From Antennarius striatus (lineage: Eukaryota; Chordata; Actinopteri; Lophiiformes; Antennariidae), in NCBI RefSeq assembly GCF_040054535.1, contig NC_090789.1:9745973-9809972 (forward strand): a stretch of 64,000 nucleotides of DNA, in the 5' to 3' direction. Position 1 is the first letter of the stretch; the number at the start of each line of letters is the position of its first letter. This document shows positions 61,375-64,000 of the stretch, piece by piece. The position numbers and the translations under genes were made by a program. The notes under the pieces are model-generated. The model was given only the letters and a program-made list of their open reading frames with translations. It did not search any database and had not been told where the DNA came from.

Positions 61375-61545
61375 TCCATCTATCCATCCATCTTCCACCG
61401 CTTATCCGTAAACTACGGATAAGCGATGGAAGCGGCTGACTACGCCTTGAGATCCCCCAGTCAGAGCTGGTGGATGTGGCCGGGTAAAGGTAAGTTTGGG
61501 GCTCCCTGTTGAAGCTGCTGCCCCCGCGACAATTCATTATTTAGT
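61375..61545. repeat. Two opposed SINE/LINE tail pieces forming a hairpin
   Basis: A CATC-rich tail leads into CTTCCACCGCTTATCCGTA (61392-61410). After three bases comes its inverse (61414-61432) with one mismatch. The flank GAGATCCCCCAG resembles the block after the CATC run at 40790-40860. Confidence 0.75.
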
Positions 61546-62130
61546 TTCTAAATGATTAAAATATTGGCAAAATATAATGCCAAATGCTTTTTTTCTAACT
61601 GTCCAACTTTTTCCCAACTGAGAAGCTGAAACTTGTAAATGTGTGACAATTTTGCTTGAGAAATGAAATGATACCCCTTTCTTTTGCAGCGAATCTTCTC
61701 TAGATACGTTAAAGGATTAATTGTTGAATGGTGCGGCTCGAACCATTAAGTGGCCTGTGTAGGCAGCTGGATTGTTTGAAATAGAAGCAAATGTGTTCTG
61801 ACACGCCTGAGACATGGTCCAAATGTTCTCTGGCTTTGCCAAGAAAGATTAGTTCATATGGATGGATCTACAAATGGGGGAGGTTAGGAGAGCAATGCAT
61901 CACAAAACCTCAATTTTCTGTCACTATGGAAGCATGCACATTGTATTTGGCTTACATTGCCTTTAAATGCTGAGTAAGATGTAATATATTTCAAATGGTG
62001 TTTGAACAAGTTGTATCCCCAGTTAGTTAGCTTTAGCCAAGTTGCCTTCCTTGGAAAGCTTTTGGCTGCCTCTTCTCAGAGCCATAAATCTTTCCCTTGG
62101 CATTTATGGGTGTTTTCGAAGCAATAAGAT

Positions 62131-62200
62131 GAGGTGTGTGTGTGTGTGTGTGTGTGTGCGCGTGTGCGTATGCGTATGTGTGTGTGCGCACACATACGCA
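62131..62200. repeat. TG-rich alternating purine-pyrimidine hairpin
   Basis: A TG run leads into GCGTATGTGTG (62172-62182), a six-base loop and its exact inverse CACACATACGC (62189-62199). Confidence 0.85.
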
Positions 62201-62513
62201 ACACGACCCCTGACTACGAGCTGTTCCTGGAAGCAATACTTCCTCGTTCTCCTTTTTCCTAGAAAAAGGAGATCGAAAATTTCTTTGGCTTTTTTCCCTG
62301 GCTTATTCTTCTGCAGCTTTCTGCCTCAAGACTATGTCTAATTGGATGAAGTGTGAGGAACTTGGTTGTATGCGTGTGCATCTCCAGACATGTGCGATTG
62401 TGTAAGTTTGCCTGCCTTTTTTTTTTTTTTCTCACAAAGATTTTGTCTTCTTTTTTTCTTTCAAATCAGAGCCTGATGGGAATTTTACAAGTGTGAGTTC
62501 TCTCAGACGCACA

Positions 62514-62514
<1 letters not shown>

Positions 62515-62597
<83 letters not shown>
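62515..62597. repeat. (AC)n microsatellite, about 83 bp
   Basis: Uninterrupted AC dinucleotides, about 190 bases upstream of the coding exon at 62791. Confidence 0.97.
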
Positions 62598-62602
<5 letters not shown>

Positions 62603-62790
62603 TACAGGGTTAGCGTGTGTGTGTGAACTTGAGCCTTGTGGAGCAGAGCATGAACCCACCTTTTGACTAACTTTTGCAAAATAGAGGATCGTTTTCCCGT
62701 TTCTGTTCTGACAACCTAAAACTCAAGCATGGTTTTACTGCATGGTCTTCACCTTTTAAAAAAACATTTATTCTTTGCGTTTTTTGACAG

Positions 62791-62884
62791 GAAAGCATGG
62801 ACCACACTTCCTCTCGCAGGCCCGAGGAACTGATTGTTGCAGGCTTTCAGCGCCCAGCCAGTCAAAATTTGCCACATCACCATG
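62791..62884 (+). CDS. Second coding exon of the unidentified gene
   Basis: The acceptor is TTTTTGACAG| and the donor is CATG|GTAACT. In the frame carried from 51133 it reads ESMDHTSSRRPEELIVAGFQ then RPASQNLPHHH, ending in phase 1. It is polar with a His run at the end and no recognised domain. The gene must continue beyond the window. An internal ATG (62797) could serve an alternative start. Confidence 0.6.
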
Positions 62885-63153
62885 GTAACTTTCCTTTCCT
62901 CGTTCACCCTGTCTCAGATGATTCAGATCTCTCCCAAACCTCTTCAATACTTTACATCCTTCTCAAACCGTGTCTGCCTCTCAAACATTTTCTCCCTTCA
63001 TCATTGCACACACACATGCCTTACAGTACGCTCCACGTATACGTAGAAATCCCTTCAGTCATCATGGGAACATGGGAAATCCTTCGAGAACGCAGCCAGT
63101 TTGAGGAGCGGTTGTAAAATCTCTGCTGTGTGTGTGTGTGTGTGCGTGTGTGC

Positions 63154-63222
<69 letters not shown>

Positions 63223-63629
63223 GGGGCGGGGGTAATGCTTGTGAAACTGTTAAATATGGCTTCACATGCATGGGGTGTTTATATAGGCCTGTGGGTCAAG
63301 CCAGTGTCAGGCAGAGGGGTGTTTGTACCATGTAGGCCATAAGTCTAGGAGGCAGCCAGAGAAGAAGGTATGCAGGTTCGTACTCCAGGAGAGGCAGTTA
63401 GGCCACAAGTGATCAGGAACCGATTAGAACAGGGTTTCTTCATCTCCACATCTTCAATAAATTATAGTTCCATAAGTAGTCTGTCTTCATAGGAGCTCAT
63501 ATGTAATGTCGGAATCCTGCAATCCAAATTGAGCCTAATATCAAATTCTTTTAGTTGCACAAAACATGGAGGCCAGACTGAAATATTTGTCTTTAAATAC
63601 AATTTAAGAAGGGTTGAAGATTAAGTGAG
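62885..63629 (+). other. Start of the third intron of the unidentified gene
   Basis: It begins GTAACT. Apart from the TG tract and a frame that runs on from the exon, I see no further exon. It extends out of the window. Confidence 0.45.
63126..63218. repeat. (TG)n microsatellite with CG-bearing interruptions
   Basis: About 93 bases, with TGCG units near 63143-63158. Confidence 0.96.
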
Positions 63630-63975
63630 TACCATGGTGGTGCAGTGGGTAGCACTGTTATCGCACTGCAAGAAGGTTTTTGGTTTGATTCCTTTCTGTG
63701 CAGAGTTTGTATGTTCTCCCCGTATATGTGTGGGTTTTTTCCGGGTTCTCTGGCTTCCTCCCACTGCCAGAAAACATGCACCTTAGCTGAACTGATCACA
63801 TCAAGTTGTCTGTACGTGTGAGTGTGCACAAGTAGTTTGTCTTTCATGTGGCCTCGCAATGACCTGGTGTCTCATCCAAGAGGTACCCTGCTTTTCACTT
63901 GTGGACGGCTGACGTAGGCTAACATTGACCCATGACCTGCAAGGCGGTTACGCGGTTGCAGATGAGACGATACAA
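63630..63975 (+). mobile_element. Diverged V-SINE-like copy, plus strand
   Basis: TGGTGCAGTGGGTAGCACTG resembles the A-box head, GGTTTGATTCC a decayed B box, and GTATGTTCTCCCCGTATATG and TTTTTCCGGGTTCTCTGGCT the body. More substitutions than the 54690 or 30637 copies. Confidence 0.75.
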
Positions 63976-64000
63976 CCTATCTCTGCTGGCTCCGTGCAAA

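Larger units (their letters stand above)
51134..62790 (+). other. Second intron of the unidentified gene (11.7 kb)
   Basis: 51134-54689 is largely unique A/T-rich DNA with a C homopolymer near 52352-52364 and a TG tract at 53013-53068. 54690-61545 is a near-continuous run of transposon copies listed separately. 61546-62790 holds an alternating purine-pyrimidine hairpin and a CA microsatellite. Confidence 0.55.

Overview
The window looks like nuclear DNA of a teleost fish, probably a spiny-rayed one. It has intron-split vertebrate genes with GT-AG splice sites, very dense long TG/CA microsatellites, and a fish-type repeat population: V-SINE-like tRNA SINEs, an RTE-like LINE, an L2 LINE, a LINE with a restriction-like endonuclease, hAT and MITE-type DNA transposons. 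No tools were available. Family names rest on remembered family sequences, and exon limits rest on reading splice sites and frame by eye.

Layout. 1-10360: downstream of SNRK; SNRK 3' UTR, microsatellites, one LINE-like scrap, no gene seen. 10361-20500, minus strand: complete SNRK, the AMPK-related SNF-related kinase, with seven coding exons that join in frame to 791 codons, a 5' noncoding exon and a CpG-rich promoter. 22741-27975, minus strand: complete RPL14 (large-subunit ribosomal protein eL14), six coding exons, 137 codons, with a TOP-type start, an NRF1 palindrome and an ETS site. Its introns carry a hAT element with a perfect 8-bp target duplication and a palindromic MITE. 28000-48200: about 20 kb without a recognisable gene, holding LINE and SINE remnants, large microsatellites and several inverted repeats. 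48200-64000, plus strand: start of an unidentified gene, with a G-rich noncoding first exon, a coding start exon at 51026-51133 and a further coding exon at 62791-62884. Its 11.7-kb second intron contains a cluster of SINE, hAT, L2 and RTE copies. The gene continues past the window.

SNRK and RPL14 are tandem on the minus strand about 2.2 kb apart. From memory both lie on human 3p22, so the linkage looks like old synteny. They do different jobs (LKB1-activated signalling kinase; ribosome subunit) and nothing shows shared regulation beyond adjacency.

I did not find a wholly new multi-gene system. The points most worth a second look are: CA repeats abutting two SNRK 5' splice sites, one of which is a weak GTCCAT donor; a CaaX-like C-terminus in SNRK; a minimal upstream ORF that overlaps an in-frame upstream ATG of SNRK; a REL-endonuclease LINE piece plus a TA tract enclosed by an exact 15-bp inverted repeat; and a G-tract first exon with an overlapping upstream ORF in the unidentified gene.
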